Shown: positions 45,992 to 55,369, counted from the stretch's first letter. The stretch is DNA of 64,000 bases from Providencia vermicola (GCF_010748935.1 NZ_CP048796.1:1553001-1617000); one strand, 5' to 3'. The notes: generated by a model from the letters alone, not told the origin. Numbers and translations are program-made.

Positions 45992-46723
45992 ATGGCTGAG
46001 CTTTTGTTAGGTGTCAACATAGATCATATCGCGACAGTGAGAAATGCGCGGGGCACCCAGTATCCTGATCCTGTTCAGGCGGCATTTGTTGCTGAGCAAG
46101 CAGGCGCTGATGGCATTACTGTACATTTACGCGAAGACCGTCGTCATATCACTGATAGGGATATTGAATTGCTGAAAGAGACTATCCAAACGCGGATGAA
46201 TCTTGAAATGGCAGTGACAGAGGAAATGCTGACGATCGCATGCCGTATTAAACCGACCTTTTGTTGTCTTGTACCTGAAAAACGTGAAGAAGTGACCACC
46301 GAGGGTGGATTAGATGTGGCGGGCCAATTACCAAAAATCACAGAAGCAGTGAAACGTCTCACTGAAGCAGGTATTCAAGTCTCTCTATTTATCGATGCTG
46401 ACCACGCACAAATTGATGCAGCCCAAGCCGCAGGCGCGCCATTTATTGAGATTCATACTGGTGCATATGCAGATGCAAAAACAGAGCAAGAACAGGAAAT
46501 TGAGTATCGTCGTATTCGTGATGGCGTAACTTACGCGGCGAATAAAGGTTTAAAAGTTAATGCGGGTCATGGGTTAACCTATCATAATGTTCAACGCATC
46601 GCGTTATTGCCTGAAATTTATGAACTGAATATCGGACATGCGATCATTGGTCGAGCATTGTTCAGTGGATTAGCCGATGCAGTATCCGATATGAAGAAAT
46701 TACTACGAGAAGCGCGTGACTAA
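45992..46723 (+). CDS. pdxJ: Pyridoxine 5'-phosphate synthase PdxJ
   Basis: PdxJ condenses 3-hydroxy-1-aminoacetone phosphate with deoxyxylulose 5-phosphate in vitamin B6 synthesis. It has [20 protein letters not shown] at the N-terminus, HLREDRRHI, and [15 protein letters not shown] near the C-terminus. At 243 residues it is normal. Its stop overlaps the acpS start (TAATG), as in other enterobacteria. Confidence 0.98.
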   Translation: MAELLLGVNIDHIATVRNARGTQYPDPVQAAFVAEQAGADGITVHLREDRRHITDRDIELLKETIQTRMNLEMAVTEEMLTIACRIKPTFCCLVPEKREEVTTEGGLDVAGQLPKITEAVKRLTEAGIQVSLFIDADHAQIDAAQAAGAPFIEIHTGAYADAKTEQEQEIEYRRIRDGVTYAANKGLKVNAGHGLTYHNVQRIALLPEIYELNIGHAIIGRALFSGLADAVSDMKKLLREARD

Positions 46724-47109
46724 TGGCAATTATCGGTCTAGGTACAGATATTGTCGAAGTTGCTCGGATTGAAGGTGTCATTAAGCGTTCGGCCGATAGC
46801 TTGGCTAAGCGTATATTAACCGAAAATGAATTTAAGCAATTTCAGCAACAAGCTCAACCAGCGCGTTTTCTGGCAAAGCGCTTTGCGGTTAAAGAAGCGG
46901 CGGCTAAAGCTTTAGGTACTGGCATTCGTAATGGCTTGGCATTTAATCAATTTGAAGTCAGCAATGATGCCCTAGGCAAGCCACAACTTACATTGCTCGG
47001 AGAGGCGAATCAGTTGGCTCAACGAATGAAAGTGACGCATATCCATGTTTCTATTACCGATGAGCGTCATTATGCCGTGGCGACGGTGATCATTGAAAGT
47101 TTGTCGTGA
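46723..47109 (+). CDS. acpS: Holo-acyl-carrier-protein synthase AcpS
   Basis: AcpS attaches phosphopantetheine to acyl carrier protein. The magnesium and CoA motifs [14 protein letters not shown] and [20 protein letters not shown] are present; 128 residues. It is translationally coupled to pdxJ by one-base overlap and is followed by a terminator. Confidence 0.98.
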   Translation: MAIIGLGTDIVEVARIEGVIKRSADSLAKRILTENEFKQFQQQAQPARFLAKRFAVKEAAAKALGTGIRNGLAFNQFEVSNDALGKPQLTLLGEANQLAQRMKVTHIHVSITDERHYAVATVIIESLS

Positions 47110-47171
47110 TAATCGTTTAAACGCCATTTTGATAAATGGAATTCTCAGGCGGTAATCGCGATTCAAAACAG

Positions 47172-47199
47172 GATGCCTCGCCGTTTACGGCGGGGTATC
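47172..47199. terminator. Hairpin between acpS and yfhL
   Basis: GATGCCTCGCCG and CGGCGGGGTATC pair around TTTA with two mismatches. It lies between convergent acpS and yfhL. Confidence 0.7.
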
Positions 47200-47259
47200 T
47201 CATTTCGTCATAGTCATAGGTTGGTTTATTAGCGACGAACGGCAAAACGTATAAACTGA

Positions 47260-47520
47260 TTAAATCTTATCAGCGTGATGGATCATCACAAATTTATCCC
47301 ACAGTTGTTCTTGGGTTTCGATATGCTGGGGGTCGGTAATAATAGTATTAGTGATAGGACAAACGGACTGACAGGTCGGTTTATCATAATGGCCAACACA
47401 CTCAGTACAGAGATCTGTGTCGATCTCGTAGATTTCATCGCCCATATAGATTGCATCATTAGGACATTCAGGCTCACACATATCGCAATTGATGCATTTT
47501 TTGGTAATTAATAGTGCCAT
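47260..47520 (-). CDS. yfhL: YfhL family 4Fe-4S dicluster ferredoxin
   Basis: The 86-residue protein has two cluster motifs: CINCDMCEPECP and a second set, CTECVGHYDKPTCQSVCP, the latter with the inserted loop typical of the YfhL/Alvin ferredoxin type. It transfers electrons; partners are not known from this sequence. It is the last core gene before the prophage-like region. Confidence 0.95.
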   Translation of the reverse strand: MALLITKKCINCDMCEPECPNDAIYMGDEIYEIDTDLCTECVGHYDKPTCQSVCPITNTIITDPQHIETQEQLWDKFVMIHHADKI

Positions 47521-48237
47521 ATCAATAGGTTATATATTATTCAGTTAAAGTCAGTGAGTGATATTATTTCAGTATTCGTTATTTTTGGCGATGAGCTGCC
47601 ATTTAATACCGTCTATTTTACATTGTAAAACCTAAATTCATAACACAAAACCGCAACGCATATTCTTTTTATCGATTCAAAAACAGTGAATGTGTGAGCT
47701 TTATACTTAATGTGTTGATATAAATAGGTAATCTCATGCCGACTATCGTATCACAAAAGGGCAAAAGCCCCGATTCTGATGATCATACTGACGCTTTATC
47801 GTATTGAGAATTACCTAAGTTATACACATAACTCACTGTCGTATAAGCATTTTAAAATAGCTCAATAAGCCGCGTCGATGACATGGCGAAAAAGCGCTCA
47901 ATTTCCTATCAATCAACTCTCTCTTTCGCCGAAGAGGTTCCTATCAAATTTTTCCATTATTGTAGCGATCTATCTGGCAGTACTTATGACGACCTTGTGT
48001 TTTTCTCTTTGTATCCTTTCAAGATTATTGCGACCCAAAATAACGTGGCGAACCCCGAATATAAAAAGCCTCGCGTGTTCCCGTCATTGATCGGGGCGAG
48101 GCTTTTGACTGGGGCTTTGTACTCCATAACATGTTGTTACCATCTGGCAGAATACGCCCCTACTGGGGGGATCTTGACCATTAGGAGACGTCAATGTATA
48201 AGCAATACCACCGATTTTTGGTTCATTTTCATGTACT
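47521..48237. other. Boundary region between yfhL and the prophage with no confident gene
   Basis: Several short frames overlap here but none is convincing. Two plus-strand frames from about 47878 and 47883 overlap each other; one has a hydrophobic stretch (SIIVAIYLAVLMTTLCFSL) and the other runs through a strong hairpin. No tRNA is seen, and no repeated att sequence could be recognised. AAAAGCCTCG (48064-48073) and CGAGGCTTTT (48097-48106) form a hairpin that on the minus strand would end the ANR gene transcript. Confidence 0.5.
48063..48106 (-). terminator. Terminator downstream of the ANR regulator gene
   Basis: A 10-bp stem (AAAAGCCTCG / CGAGGCTTTT) reads on the minus strand into TTTTTAT. 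It would end the leftward early transcript of the prophage. Confidence 0.65.
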
Positions 48238-48456
48238 TTACTTATGACTCGCGAGTTTATACTGTTCGCGTTTAATTTGCATAAAGCAAAAGTCAGAGCG
48301 TCGTTCGCTCCATATTTGGTTATCTCGTGATCGGGATAATCTATGGGCTTGTGACCAAGCTTTAGAAGCCTCAAAATATTTCTTTGCCTGTTCAAGACGA
48401 ATCGCATCCCGAGCCGCGCGGAAATACAACGGGCTATCGTTGTTTATGAATGTCAT
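48238..48456 (-). CDS. ANR family transcriptional regulator
   Basis: The 72-residue protein follows the ANR (aggregative-adherence negative regulator, PerC-like) pattern: SPLYFRAARDAIRLEQAKKY, then SKAWSQAHRLSRSRDNQIWS and ERRSDFC. ANR proteins bind and inhibit activators or modulate phage and virulence genes. It is probably the last gene of the leftward prophage operon, 130 bases after the DNA polymerase gene. Confidence 0.8.
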   Translation of the reverse strand: MTFINNDSPLYFRAARDAIRLEQAKKYFEASKAWSQAHRLSRSRDNQIWSERRSDFCFMQIKREQYKLASHK

Positions 48457-48588
48457 ATAGGATTCTCAAAGATGAAATTGATATGGATAGATTAAAGTGA
48501 AGATAAAGTGTGTTGTTCAACCAACGCATTAGATTGCGTAACCGTTGGGCGGCATAGGAGCCAATGTCATTGTAGTCAGCGGGACAAT

Positions 48589-50646
48589 TTAATCCTTCCT
48601 GTAGTGATAGGCCTCAAAGCCTCCGGCATTAAGCGGAAGGTCTAAGGCCCATTCGGGGTTGGTGGCAAGTAATTTGGATAAGTGTTCATGGTTGAATGCA
48701 GGGGTATCGAGTGCCTCGGTCAACACCTCATCGTGAATGGTGAGTACAATGTCATAACCGTGATCTTCAATAATTGGCATGTTACTGGCGAGAATATCAC
48801 GGGCAGCGGCTTGGGTTACGTTTTCTACCAATTTCCCGCCATAGGTTTTCAAACGTTGCCATTTGCGGTTATAAGGATTAATCCCCATATAGCTGATTTG
48901 GCCGTTATCATGACGTGGGGCGGGGTAGCAAACCGCGCGGCCTGACGGTAAAACAATACGTAGCCATGCTTTATCCCGTCTAATTTTAAGCTTACGACAT
49001 GGAAAGGTTACCCTTGGTGAAGCAATCGCCCGACGCACGGTATTTTCCAATTCATACCAGAAAGAGACCGTTTCGGGGTGTGCATTGCGCCACATGCGCT
49101 TAAGTGAGTCACAGGTGATAAATACGGTTTCACTGAGACCATAGGTTTTTTGGGTTTCCACCGATTTTCTATACCAACTGATCGCCTCGTGTTTCACTTT
49201 GGGTGGAATGTTAGGCAATGCCGCTTCAGCCAGTTCCTCTAAATTCAGACCATAGGTGAGGGCAAATGTTAAGAATGCGGCGACTCCTCCCCCGTAACCT
49301 AAGCCGAGTTCCATCACTTTACCGATTTGGCGCATATCTTTATTAACCTCTTCTGGACTGATATTGAATGCGCGCGCGTAAGCCAATTTATAGAGATCAG
49401 CGCCGATACCCCTGTCGAATTCGCTAAACGCGTTAATCTTCCACGCTTCACCGGCTAACCAAGCGAGCATACGGCCCTCAATATTGGAAAGGTCGGATAC
49501 TACAAGCTTTTTACCTTCAGGTGCTATAATGCAACCGCGCAAAGCTGAGCTGGTCAGTTGCATAATGTCATCGTAAATGAGGTCGGCACATCCTGCTTTT
49601 AACGCTTCAATACCGTTATCAATGGTCTCTTGGTCAAGTGTTGGCCTTGGTAAATTTTGTGGCTGAAATAATCGACCCGCCCAACGCCCCGTGCGTGAAG
49701 CACCACAAAATTGCAATGTTCCACGTAAACGACCGTCTGAGCTTACGCCATTGATCAGCGCTTTGTATTTACTGGTGCTGGTGCTACTGGCTTGTAATCG
49801 AATGGCTAACAATTCACGTAGAGATAAGGGAATATCAGGATCGTTAATGCGACGTTCTAATGTGCTTTTTTGCATATCAGGCAAATCAACACCAAAAGCG
49901 GCAGAGATATGTTTTAGTAGGGCATCACGCTGAGTTGCCGCCTGAACTTCATTATCTGTCAGTTTTTGGGTGAGTTGGGCTAAACGTTTTTGTTCAACTT
50001 CAACCGCTTTAATCGCGGAGGCGGCTAATTGAATATCCATACACACCCCGCGATCGTTAATTCGTTGGTCACGATGCCAGTGTTTTAATTCACTGTCGCG
50101 GTAGTTCCAATTTGGCAAACGTTGGTGCACTTCGCGCATGGCTTCGATATCTCGCCCTGCATAGGCCACAAAACGCTTCCACTCTTCGGGATGGGTTTTG
50201 CTTGTTGCGCGGCGTAATGCTGAGTTGTTAGGTCGAGGCTTACAAAATAGCTGTATTAATGCTTTACCTTCTTGGTCTTTGGCTTTATCCAAAGGCACAC
50301 CAAGCACGTCACATAACGCCCCTAAAGCACCGGGTAAACCGTGCGCGAGTGCTTGTACCATCGTATCACGCCAACGACTAACATCTATTTTGATACCACT
50401 ATGGTTGAGCATGGTGCGGTCAAAATGGCTGTTATGTGCATAAATTATAGTGTTAGGGTCTGTTAACGCTTGCTGTAATTCAGTAGGCATAGAGGATTTA
50501 TGCGTAATATCCCAAACGTTAACTGAATCGTTGTTTAACGCCCAAGCAAAAAGCATAATTTCAACGGTTTCTGCGTAAGAATGCGTACCGTATTGAATTG
50601 GCTTTTCACTGAATGTTTCGAGGTCTAGCCAGAGTGTATTTTTCAT
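48589..50646 (-). CDS. Phage family A DNA polymerase
   Basis: The 685-residue protein starts with a DnaQ-like exonuclease domain (LWLDLETFS) and ends with the polymerase palm: motif [13 protein letters not shown] near residue 383, motif [17 protein letters not shown] near 445, motif C TIHDEVL near 636. It is like the DNA polymerases of phages that carry DUF2815 and DUF2800 genes beside it, and would replicate the phage genome. It is intact. An oppositely oriented gene separates it from DUF2815. Confidence 0.93.
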   Translation of the reverse strand: MKNTLWLDLETFSEKPIQYGTHSYAETVEIMLFAWALNNDSVNVWDITHKSSMPTELQQALTDPNTIIYAHNSHFDRTMLNHSGIKIDVSRWRDTMVQALAHGLPGALGALCDVLGVPLDKAKDQEGKALIQLFCKPRPNNSALRRATSKTHPEEWKRFVAYAGRDIEAMREVHQRLPNWNYRDSELKHWHRDQRINDRGVCMDIQLAASAIKAVEVEQKRLAQLTQKLTDNEVQAATQRDALLKHISAAFGVDLPDMQKSTLERRINDPDIPLSLRELLAIRLQASSTSTSKYKALINGVSSDGRLRGTLQFCGASRTGRWAGRLFQPQNLPRPTLDQETIDNGIEALKAGCADLIYDDIMQLTSSALRGCIIAPEGKKLVVSDLSNIEGRMLAWLAGEAWKINAFSEFDRGIGADLYKLAYARAFNISPEEVNKDMRQIGKVMELGLGYGGGVAAFLTFALTYGLNLEELAEAALPNIPPKVKHEAISWYRKSVETQKTYGLSETVFITCDSLKRMWRNAHPETVSFWYELENTVRRAIASPRVTFPCRKLKIRRDKAWLRIVLPSGRAVCYPAPRHDNGQISYMGINPYNRKWQRLKTYGGKLVENVTQAAARDILASNMPIIEDHGYDIVLTIHDEVLTEALDTPAFNHEHLSKLLATNPEWALDLPLNAGGFEAYHYRKD

Positions 50647-50665
50647 AATTTATAGGAGGTAATGT

Positions 50666-51229
50666 ATGAGTAATAGTAGGGATAGATTGGCACTCGGTAT
50701 TGCAATTTTATCACTAGCGGTATCTGCCGTGGCTGTTTACCTTACTTATTCAGGAAATAAAAGTCAGGAAGCTAACTTTATTCGTGCGGTTCAGCCTCGT
50801 ATTTCTATTGTTCCCCAAGCGGATCCTAATAATAACGGGATAGGTTTTTATTTTTATAATGATGGTCCTGGCGTTGGCTATATTGAAAATTTAATAGTTA
50901 TTGATAAAAACGGTCAGAAATTTGATTTATCTGATACCAGCGAAAAAAGTCCCTCTATAGCGTTAGCGGATATAATTGAATTCAATCAAACTTGTTTAAG
51001 GATGGGGTACCCTAAAAAAGGAAATTCGTTAGCAGTAGATAAAATGGAGCCGTTAATTGCGATTAGTACCCCAATTACCAGAATAGATTGTGCTAAATAT
51101 TTAAATGAAATGGCTCGATACACAAAAAATAAAACATATAACTTTCAAGTTGAAATAATTTACCTTTCAAGTTATGGGAAGAAATACGAATATTCCTTCC
51201 CGTCAAATATAACAAGAGAACTAGATTAG
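50666..51229 (+). CDS. Membrane-anchored hypothetical protein inserted in the replication block
   Basis: The 187-residue protein has one N-terminal membrane segment (LALGIAILSLAVSAVAVYLT) and a soluble remainder with no family recognised. It has a strong ribosome site (AGGAGG). It points opposite to its neighbours and its last nine bases overlap the end of the DUF2815 gene, so it looks like a moron: a gene added to a prophage that may serve the host or exclude other phages. The latter is inference. Confidence 0.7.
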   Translation: MSNSRDRLALGIAILSLAVSAVAVYLTYSGNKSQEANFIRAVQPRISIVPQADPNNNGIGFYFYNDGPGVGYIENLIVIDKNGQKFDLSDTSEKSPSIALADIIEFNQTCLRMGYPKKGNSLAVDKMEPLIAISTPITRIDCAKYLNEMARYTKNKTYNFQVEIIYLSSYGKKYEYSFPSNITRELD

Positions 51230-51772
51230 TGATTCTTCCTCTTCGGCGACGCTTAAGTCGTCGAAGTCATCTTCACTCGCGACACGGGCACCTGCGAAAG
51301 CGTCACCATCACGGAAGAACTGAACACCACCAAGTGAGGCGGAAATACCCTTGCCTTGGTTGTCATAGGCAAAAATGGTGATGGTTGCGTTAACATAACA
51401 ACCGGAGTAAGGGCGATGATCTTGTGTTGTTAACGGAGTGCGGTCACGGTCAATAACCAGCGGTCGCACTTTATTGCTCGCACTGATGTACATATGATCT
51501 GCATAACCGTCATACTCAATCTTTTCATCACCATCACGGAAGTTAAAACGTTTAGAATTACCACGAATTGATTTGAGAATAGCACTGGCTTTTGCCCCCC
51601 ATTTTGCGGTAGCGGCTTGTTTAATCGCGCTTTCAATCGCTTCGATTAAATCAGTACGGTTTTTCGGGATGAGAAACGTTCCGCGGAATTTATAATCACC
51701 TTGCCCGTTAACTTGGGTTGCTTCAAATAAATCAGGGAATGCCAAACGGACGTTGGATAATTTAACTTTCAT
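51221..51772 (-). CDS. DUF2815 family protein (SSB-like)
   Basis: The 183-residue protein has the DUF2815 start VKLSNVRLAFPDLFEATQVN, then YKFRGTFLIPKNRT and, further on, SGCYVNATITIFAYDNQGKG, ending with a very acidic tail (DDFDDLSVAEEEES). The acidic tail and family resemble single-stranded DNA-binding proteins; such proteins accompany family A phage DNA polymerases. It lies between the DUF2800 remnant and the polymerase gene. Confidence 0.88.
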   Translation of the reverse strand: MKVKLSNVRLAFPDLFEATQVNGQGDYKFRGTFLIPKNRTDLIEAIESAIKQAATAKWGAKASAILKSIRGNSKRFNFRDGDEKIEYDGYADHMYISASNKVRPLVIDRDRTPLTTQDHRPYSGCYVNATITIFAYDNQGKGISASLGGVQFFRDGDAFAGARVASEDDFDDLSVAEEEESLI

Positions 51773-51787
51773 ATTGGGGACCTTTAA

Positions 51788-51892
51788 TTAAATGGGATCA
51801 GCGATAAGTGATTTTTCGGTCACATTATCAAAATCATTTTTAGGATTCATAATGAGGGCTGCGGGGAATACAACCACAGGCTTACCTTCAGC
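51788..51892 (-). pseudogene. C-terminal remnant of a DUF2800-type gene
   Basis: The minus strand reads AEGKPVVVFPAALIMNPKND, then FDNVTEKSLIADPI and a stop, with a stop codon just upstream. The GKPVVV... NDFDNV ending and the position directly before DUF2815 match the tail of DUF2800 (PD-(D/E)xK nuclease) genes in similar phage modules. Only this tail is recognisable, so the gene has been lost. The family match is from memory and moderate. Confidence 0.45.
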
Positions 51893-52280
51893 TCAGCGAA
51901 TGAGTGCCGCGAGTTTTGTCTAGCGATGAGGGTTAACTTGCTTAACCAATTTTCGGTTTTGTCAATTTTAGCTTGGCTACCCCATTTATTCGTGACTAGC
52001 TTTAAGCCTTATATTGTGTGGCTTGTATAGAATAGTTCTTTCCTACGGCGAGTTACCAAACGGTGTTAACATGCGGGCTTATTGCCTCGGCTATTTCAGC
52101 ATTAACTTATGGGCTATCTGTTTTATTTAACGGATATGACCTAGCCCTGAGCTATTTTCTTATCGATTTTGTAAAACAGATTCAACCAGCGTATGAGCGA
52201 CGGTACTTGCTAAAGTCCATTCAGGTTTCGTATTGAGTACCGTTAATTCTAAGGATAAGTTCCTGCTGCATATCAGGGAG
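51893..52280. other. Gap left by the lost DUF2800 gene
   Basis: No frame of useful length is open in this 390-base stretch on either strand, and no operator or terminator is clear. It probably contains decayed or unrelated sequence from the deletion that removed most of the DUF2800 gene. Confidence 0.5.
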
Positions 52281-52982
52281 TTAACTTTCTAAGGCTTTTT
52301 TCGCCAGCGCAACCACTTCGGCTAATTTATCTTCGGGCACTTGACCTAATTTTTTAGCACCAAACTGAGTAAGAATTTCAACCGCGTTATTGCGATAGCC
52401 GCCTTTTGCTAACTGCAAAATGAGTTTTTCAGCTTGCTCAAACAGCACTTTAGGGTCGGTATCTTCTGGCGTTTTGCTCGTGACCTTACCGGCCCTGAGA
52501 AGTTCGATAGCAAATTCGCGACGTTCAGTAATACCGACGATATCAGACCAATGGCGTAGCATTTCCAAACACAGGTCGTGGATGGTGTTATTTGGTAAGT
52601 TGGTGACTTCCTCTAAATTCACTAGCGCCATATAGAGGGCATCGGCTTGGGTATTTCGATGTTTACCCGTAGCAGCTATGGTTGCATTGACTTTATCAAG
52701 TTGTTCAGTCGTGAGTTCGTCAAAGTTACCGTTAAATAATACCGCTAAGACAGCGAGTTGCTCTAAATTGAGGGTATGAATATCAATCGGGTTAATGACA
52801 GAGTGTGTGTCTATTTTAGCAGTTTCTTTTTTACTGATTGTTTTTGTTTCAGCTTTGCTCAGTTGAGATTCTGCATCTAGTGTTAATGTGGTATGAGGCT
52901 GTGCGACTGCGCCTGATTGCATTGTGGCAATTAATTGGCGCATGACTTCGGTGTTTTCTTTAATTGCTAGTTCGAGACTCAT
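52281..52982 (-). CDS. Hypothetical phage protein in the replication block
   Basis: The 233-residue protein has no recognised family. It is mostly helical and charged, with a short coiled-coil-like N-terminus (MSLELAIKENTEVMRQLIAT) and a lysine/threonine linker around residues 45-65. It is in the early leftward operon, ten bases after a small basic ORF. A DNA-binding or accessory replication role is possible, but is not shown. Confidence 0.65.
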   Translation of the reverse strand: MSLELAIKENTEVMRQLIATMQSGAVAQPHTTLTLDAESQLSKAETKTISKKETAKIDTHSVINPIDIHTLNLEQLAVLAVLFNGNFDELTTEQLDKVNATIAATGKHRNTQADALYMALVNLEEVTNLPNNTIHDLCLEMLRHWSDIVGITERREFAIELLRAGKVTSKTPEDTDPKVLFEQAEKLILQLAKGGYRNNAVEILTQFGAKKLGQVPEDKLAEVVALAKKALES

Positions 52983-52991
52983 TTTGATACC

Positions 52992-53126
52992 TCAAAGATA
53001 TAAGGTGATAGGGAAGGTGGTGTTAGGATTTTGTTTAAGAGCTTTACGTTTTTGTTGATAACGTAAACGGCGAACGTTGTTATTCATCGGAAATTTATCC
53101 GATGGCAAAATTTTGGCTTTTTTCAT
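52992..53126 (-). CDS. Small basic protein (44 aa)
   Basis: A 45-codon ORF begins MKKAKILPSDKFPMNNNVRR and continues with many lysines and arginines (LRYQQKRKALKQ), ending at a stop ten bases before the 233-residue gene. GGAA lies about 13 bases upstream. It fits the operon spacing exactly, so it may be a real small gene. It is too short to place in a family. Confidence 0.5.
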   Translation of the reverse strand: MKKAKILPSDKFPMNNNVRRLRYQQKRKALKQNPNTTFPITLYL

Positions 53127-53265
53127 TGAATGATTTCCGAGGAATAATAAAGAATTATTTTTTAAATATTAGGTGGAGTATTTTTGATGATCATTGACAA
53201 TACTCCTTTGCGTTATCATTAAACACAAATACTGATATACTCCATTTCACTTAAATAAATGGATT

Positions 53266-53667
53266 ATGATTGTGAAATTACTTACTGCTGCTGCGATCTT
53301 GTTCTCAGCATCTGGCATGGCTACAAATCAGTGCAAGCCGGATGATGTTTGTATTGTATTTAGGCCAGACTCTATAGAAGAGAAGGGCTTCTCTGTTGAG
53401 TGTGAAAATATTTACTTGGCTGAGTTAAAAGATGACTTGTACGACAGCAAGAAATTGATTGTAAAAATGACAAACCCCATAGACATAAAAAATAAATCGT
53501 CACTAACCGGCTATAGTTTTGGGGTTATCAATATCCTTAACCATAACTATGGCGGAGCAAGAATTGACATTAGCCTTTCAGATAATATTTATTTATCCAT
53601 AGATGAATCTCAAGTCAATGCCGCAAATGCACTAATAAGTTGCGTTGATTCGCTTAAAGCTAAGTAG
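53266..53667 (+). CDS. Secreted or periplasmic hypothetical protein
   Basis: The 133-residue protein has a signal peptide (MIVKLLTAAAILFSASGMAT) and three or four cysteines that could form disulfides, so it is expected in the periplasm. It points opposite to the early operon around it. The family is unknown. Like 50666-51229 it has the look of an added accessory (moron) gene. Confidence 0.65.
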   Translation: MIVKLLTAAAILFSASGMATNQCKPDDVCIVFRPDSIEEKGFSVECENIYLAELKDDLYDSKKLIVKMTNPIDIKNKSSLTGYSFGVINILNHNYGGARIDISLSDNIYLSIDESQVNAANALISCVDSLKAK

Positions 53668-53696
53668 TTAACTACCATTTTTAACTAAACACGATG

Positions 53697-53966
53697 CTAG
53701 CTGTTATATTTCACGCCGCAGAAAGGGCAGAACGAGAATGTAACGGGGAAATCCTGCCTAGTCATGCGAGCTTTTGGTGTGCCGTCCTTCTTGAATTCTT
53801 GATAACTGATACTGTATTCAATGAAATAATTAACTGACATGATGCCGCTAGACATAAACAAGCCCGACTGTTTCCACCCAGCGGATCGTAGGTTTGCGTC
53901 TTCTGGACGTTTTGCTTTGATGCGACTTTCCATGTCCTTGCCTAGTTTCGTAAAGCATTCACACAT
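53697..53966 (-). CDS. Phage hypothetical protein with a zinc-ribbon-like end
   Basis: The 89-residue protein ends FSFCPFCGVKYNS, a CxxC knuckle, and begins MCECFTKLGKDMESRIKA. Small phage proteins of this kind are frequent in early regions, but no function is known. It is the first gene of the leftward early operon and follows a 15-bp stem-loop at 53992-54030. Confidence 0.65.
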   Translation of the reverse strand: MCECFTKLGKDMESRIKAKRPEDANLRSAGWKQSGLFMSSGIMSVNYFIEYSISYQEFKKDGTPKARMTRQDFPVTFSFCPFCGVKYNS

Positions 53967-53991
53967 ATCTCCATCGCCTGCCTATTAATCA

Positions 53992-54030
53992 ACTCATTAT
54001 AGGCCACTCATTGAATGGCCTATAATGAGT
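53992..54030. repeat. Perfect 15-bp stem-loop in the leftward leader
   Basis: ACTCATTATAGGCCA (53992-54006) and TGGCCTATAATGAGT (54016-54030) are exact complements with a 9-base loop. It lies just before the first gene of the leftward early transcript. It may be a leader terminator that the boxA upstream overcomes, although no T run follows. Confidence 0.65.
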
Positions 54031-54196
54031 GGTTTTGCGTTTGTACAACGCCTTACTGCCAGTGTTGCCCATTCCTTGCCGTTCTCACTCTCGTGCGGAA
54101 GTAACCTTCTTAGCAAACAGATCGTGCCTGCTAATACGTCGCATTTTTGCGTAGGGGTCTAAACAGGTGGCTTTGTACTGTTCCGACTTTCTAGAT

Positions 54197-54208
54197 TGTT
54201 AAAGAGCA
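54197..54208 (-). promoter_or_regulatory. boxA-type antitermination site in the leftward leader
   Basis: The minus strand reads TGCTCTTTAACA, the boxA sequence of ribosomal RNA leaders and lambdoid nut sites. It lies about 40 bases downstream of the leftward early promoter. A small CGCA-TTTT-TGCG hairpin follows at 54145-54156, where a boxB would stand. Nus-factor-dependent antitermination of the early transcript is suggested. Confidence 0.6.
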
Positions 54209-54243
54209 AAATCTTACTAGTTATGTAGTAAGTCGTGTGAATA

Positions 54244-54271
54244 ACAATACTATAAAAATAGTATTTGTAAA
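54244..54271 (-). promoter_or_regulatory. Leftward early promoter with repressor operator
   Basis: On the minus strand TTTACA (54266-54271) and TATTGT (54244-54249) are 16 bases apart. The spacer is part of a 20-base inverted repeat (AATACTATAAAAATAGTATT, 54246-54265) that shares its arms with the operators beside the repressor gene. Binding there would block the early promoter. The layout is that of PL with an operator. Confidence 0.65.
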
Positions 54272-54417
54272 CAGTTAAAATTGTATTTTAGTCTGTGAGA
54301 TACTTATCTATTTGTTTTATAAATTAATTAAACGAGTAAAAATGATATGGAGATGTGGCAAAGAGTCTTCTTGGCTGCTTGCAAGAAAACTCTCTTTGCA
54401 GGAATTGGGGGGAGAAA

Positions 54418-55041
54418 TTACCTTTTTCGACGGTAAATTCGGTGTTCCACCATGACACCAATAAGCGCAATTTGGTAGTCGTGGCTATTGAGTGTAGGAT
54501 AATCGGGATTTAACGGAACAAGCTCAAACTCGCCGGTACCAATGCCTAGCGGGCGATACTTCTTAAATGTTCCCTGATTTCCGCCATTTTTTGCAAAAAC
54601 GAATTCGCCAGGATTAGGGCAAAGTTCCGTGTCGATAACAACGATATCCCCCTCTTTAAACTCAGGGTTCATGCTGTCACCTTCTATTCTTAGTGCGAAT
54701 GCGTTTTCACTAATATCATCATCAACTAAGATATATTCAAAATTTCCTTCATGATCAGTAATGGGGTCTGCATCCTTAAATAATCCGGCCTGAACGTAGC
54801 TTAATAGGGGAACTCTACGAGAGTTTACCTCTGCCATTGGCATAATGCTTTTACCATTGAGTAGCCACTCTGGGTGACACTGTAAAGCTTTAGCCAGTTC
54901 TATGATATTTCTTGGTTTTCGTGTCCTACCGTTTTCAATCGACTCGACAGATTGCTGGCTGATATTTGCGCGTTCAGCTAATTCAGATTGGGTTAAATTA
55001 AGTGCTAACCTACGCTGTCGTACCCTTGTTGCTAGTGACAT
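54418..55041 (-). CDS. S24-family phage repressor (CI/LexA-like)
   Basis: This is the lysogeny repressor. The N-terminal helix-turn-helix (LTQSELAERANISQQSVESI) is followed by a LexA-type self-cleavage domain with cleavage pair Ala85-Gly86 (YVQAGLF), nucleophile Ser123 (EGDSMNPEF) and a general base lysine around Lys160 (GTFKKYR). It should be cleaved under RecA activation and so links the prophage to DNA damage. It is divergent from the Cro-like gene. Confidence 0.93.
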   Translation of the reverse strand: MSLATRVRQRRLALNLTQSELAERANISQQSVESIENGRTRKPRNIIELAKALQCHPEWLLNGKSIMPMAEVNSRRVPLLSYVQAGLFKDADPITDHEGNFEYILVDDDISENAFALRIEGDSMNPEFKEGDIVVIDTELCPNPGEFVFAKNGGNQGTFKKYRPLGIGTGEFELVPLNPDYPTLNSHDYQIALIGVMVEHRIYRRKR

Positions 55042-55077
55042 TTTTGTGATTCCTAGGAGTATTTTTACCTCCCACTA

Positions 55078-55144
55078 TTAATACTAATTTTATTGTATTT
55101 GACAAACAGTTTTTGTGGTGATGAAATACTACGAATATTGTTAA
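55078..55144. promoter_or_regulatory. Repressor/Cro operator-promoter region
   Basis: Two operator-like sites share AATACTA at the left and TTGT on the right: 55080-55099 and 55125-55144, similar to that at 54246-54265. The leftward repressor promoter (TTGTCA, TATTAA, 16 bases apart, at 55100-55105 and 55078-55083) has the first site in its spacer. The rightward -35 TTGACA is at 55099-55104; its -10 (about 55122-55127) is poor. An ACAAA-5-TTTGT repeat lies at 55102-55116. Confidence 0.6.
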
Positions 55145-55156
55145 AGGGGGTCGTTA

Positions 55157-55369
55157 ATGACACTTGGTAATAGAGTAAAACAAAGACGTAAGCTACTTGG
55201 TTATACGCAGCACGATTTAGCTGAAGAAGTAGGTTTAACGCAACAAGCGATCAATAGAATAGAGAGTAATGTCATTTCTCGACCTCGATTTATCCTTGAA
55301 TTAGCACAAGTTTTACAGTGTGACCCGGAGTGGTTGTTAAAGGGCTCATCAGTTTCAACGAAGGTTTAG
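55157..55369 (+). CDS. Cro-like helix-turn-helix regulator
   Basis: The 70-residue protein is a single XRE domain (LGNRVKQRRKLLGYTQHDLA, then EEVGLTQQAINRIESNV and ILELAQVLQCDPEWLL) closely related to the N-terminus of the adjacent repressor. Its position as the first rightward gene, divergent from the repressor, is that of Cro. It precedes the helicase gene by three bases. Confidence 0.9.
   Translation: MTLGNRVKQRRKLLGYTQHDLAEEVGLTQQAINRIESNVISRPRFILELAQVLQCDPEWLLKGSSVSTKV

Noticed and set aside
47878-48090. Two overlapping short plus-strand ORFs, one with a hydrophobic segment like a small toxin.
   Set aside because: Neither has a good ribosome site or recognised family, and one runs through a terminator hairpin.
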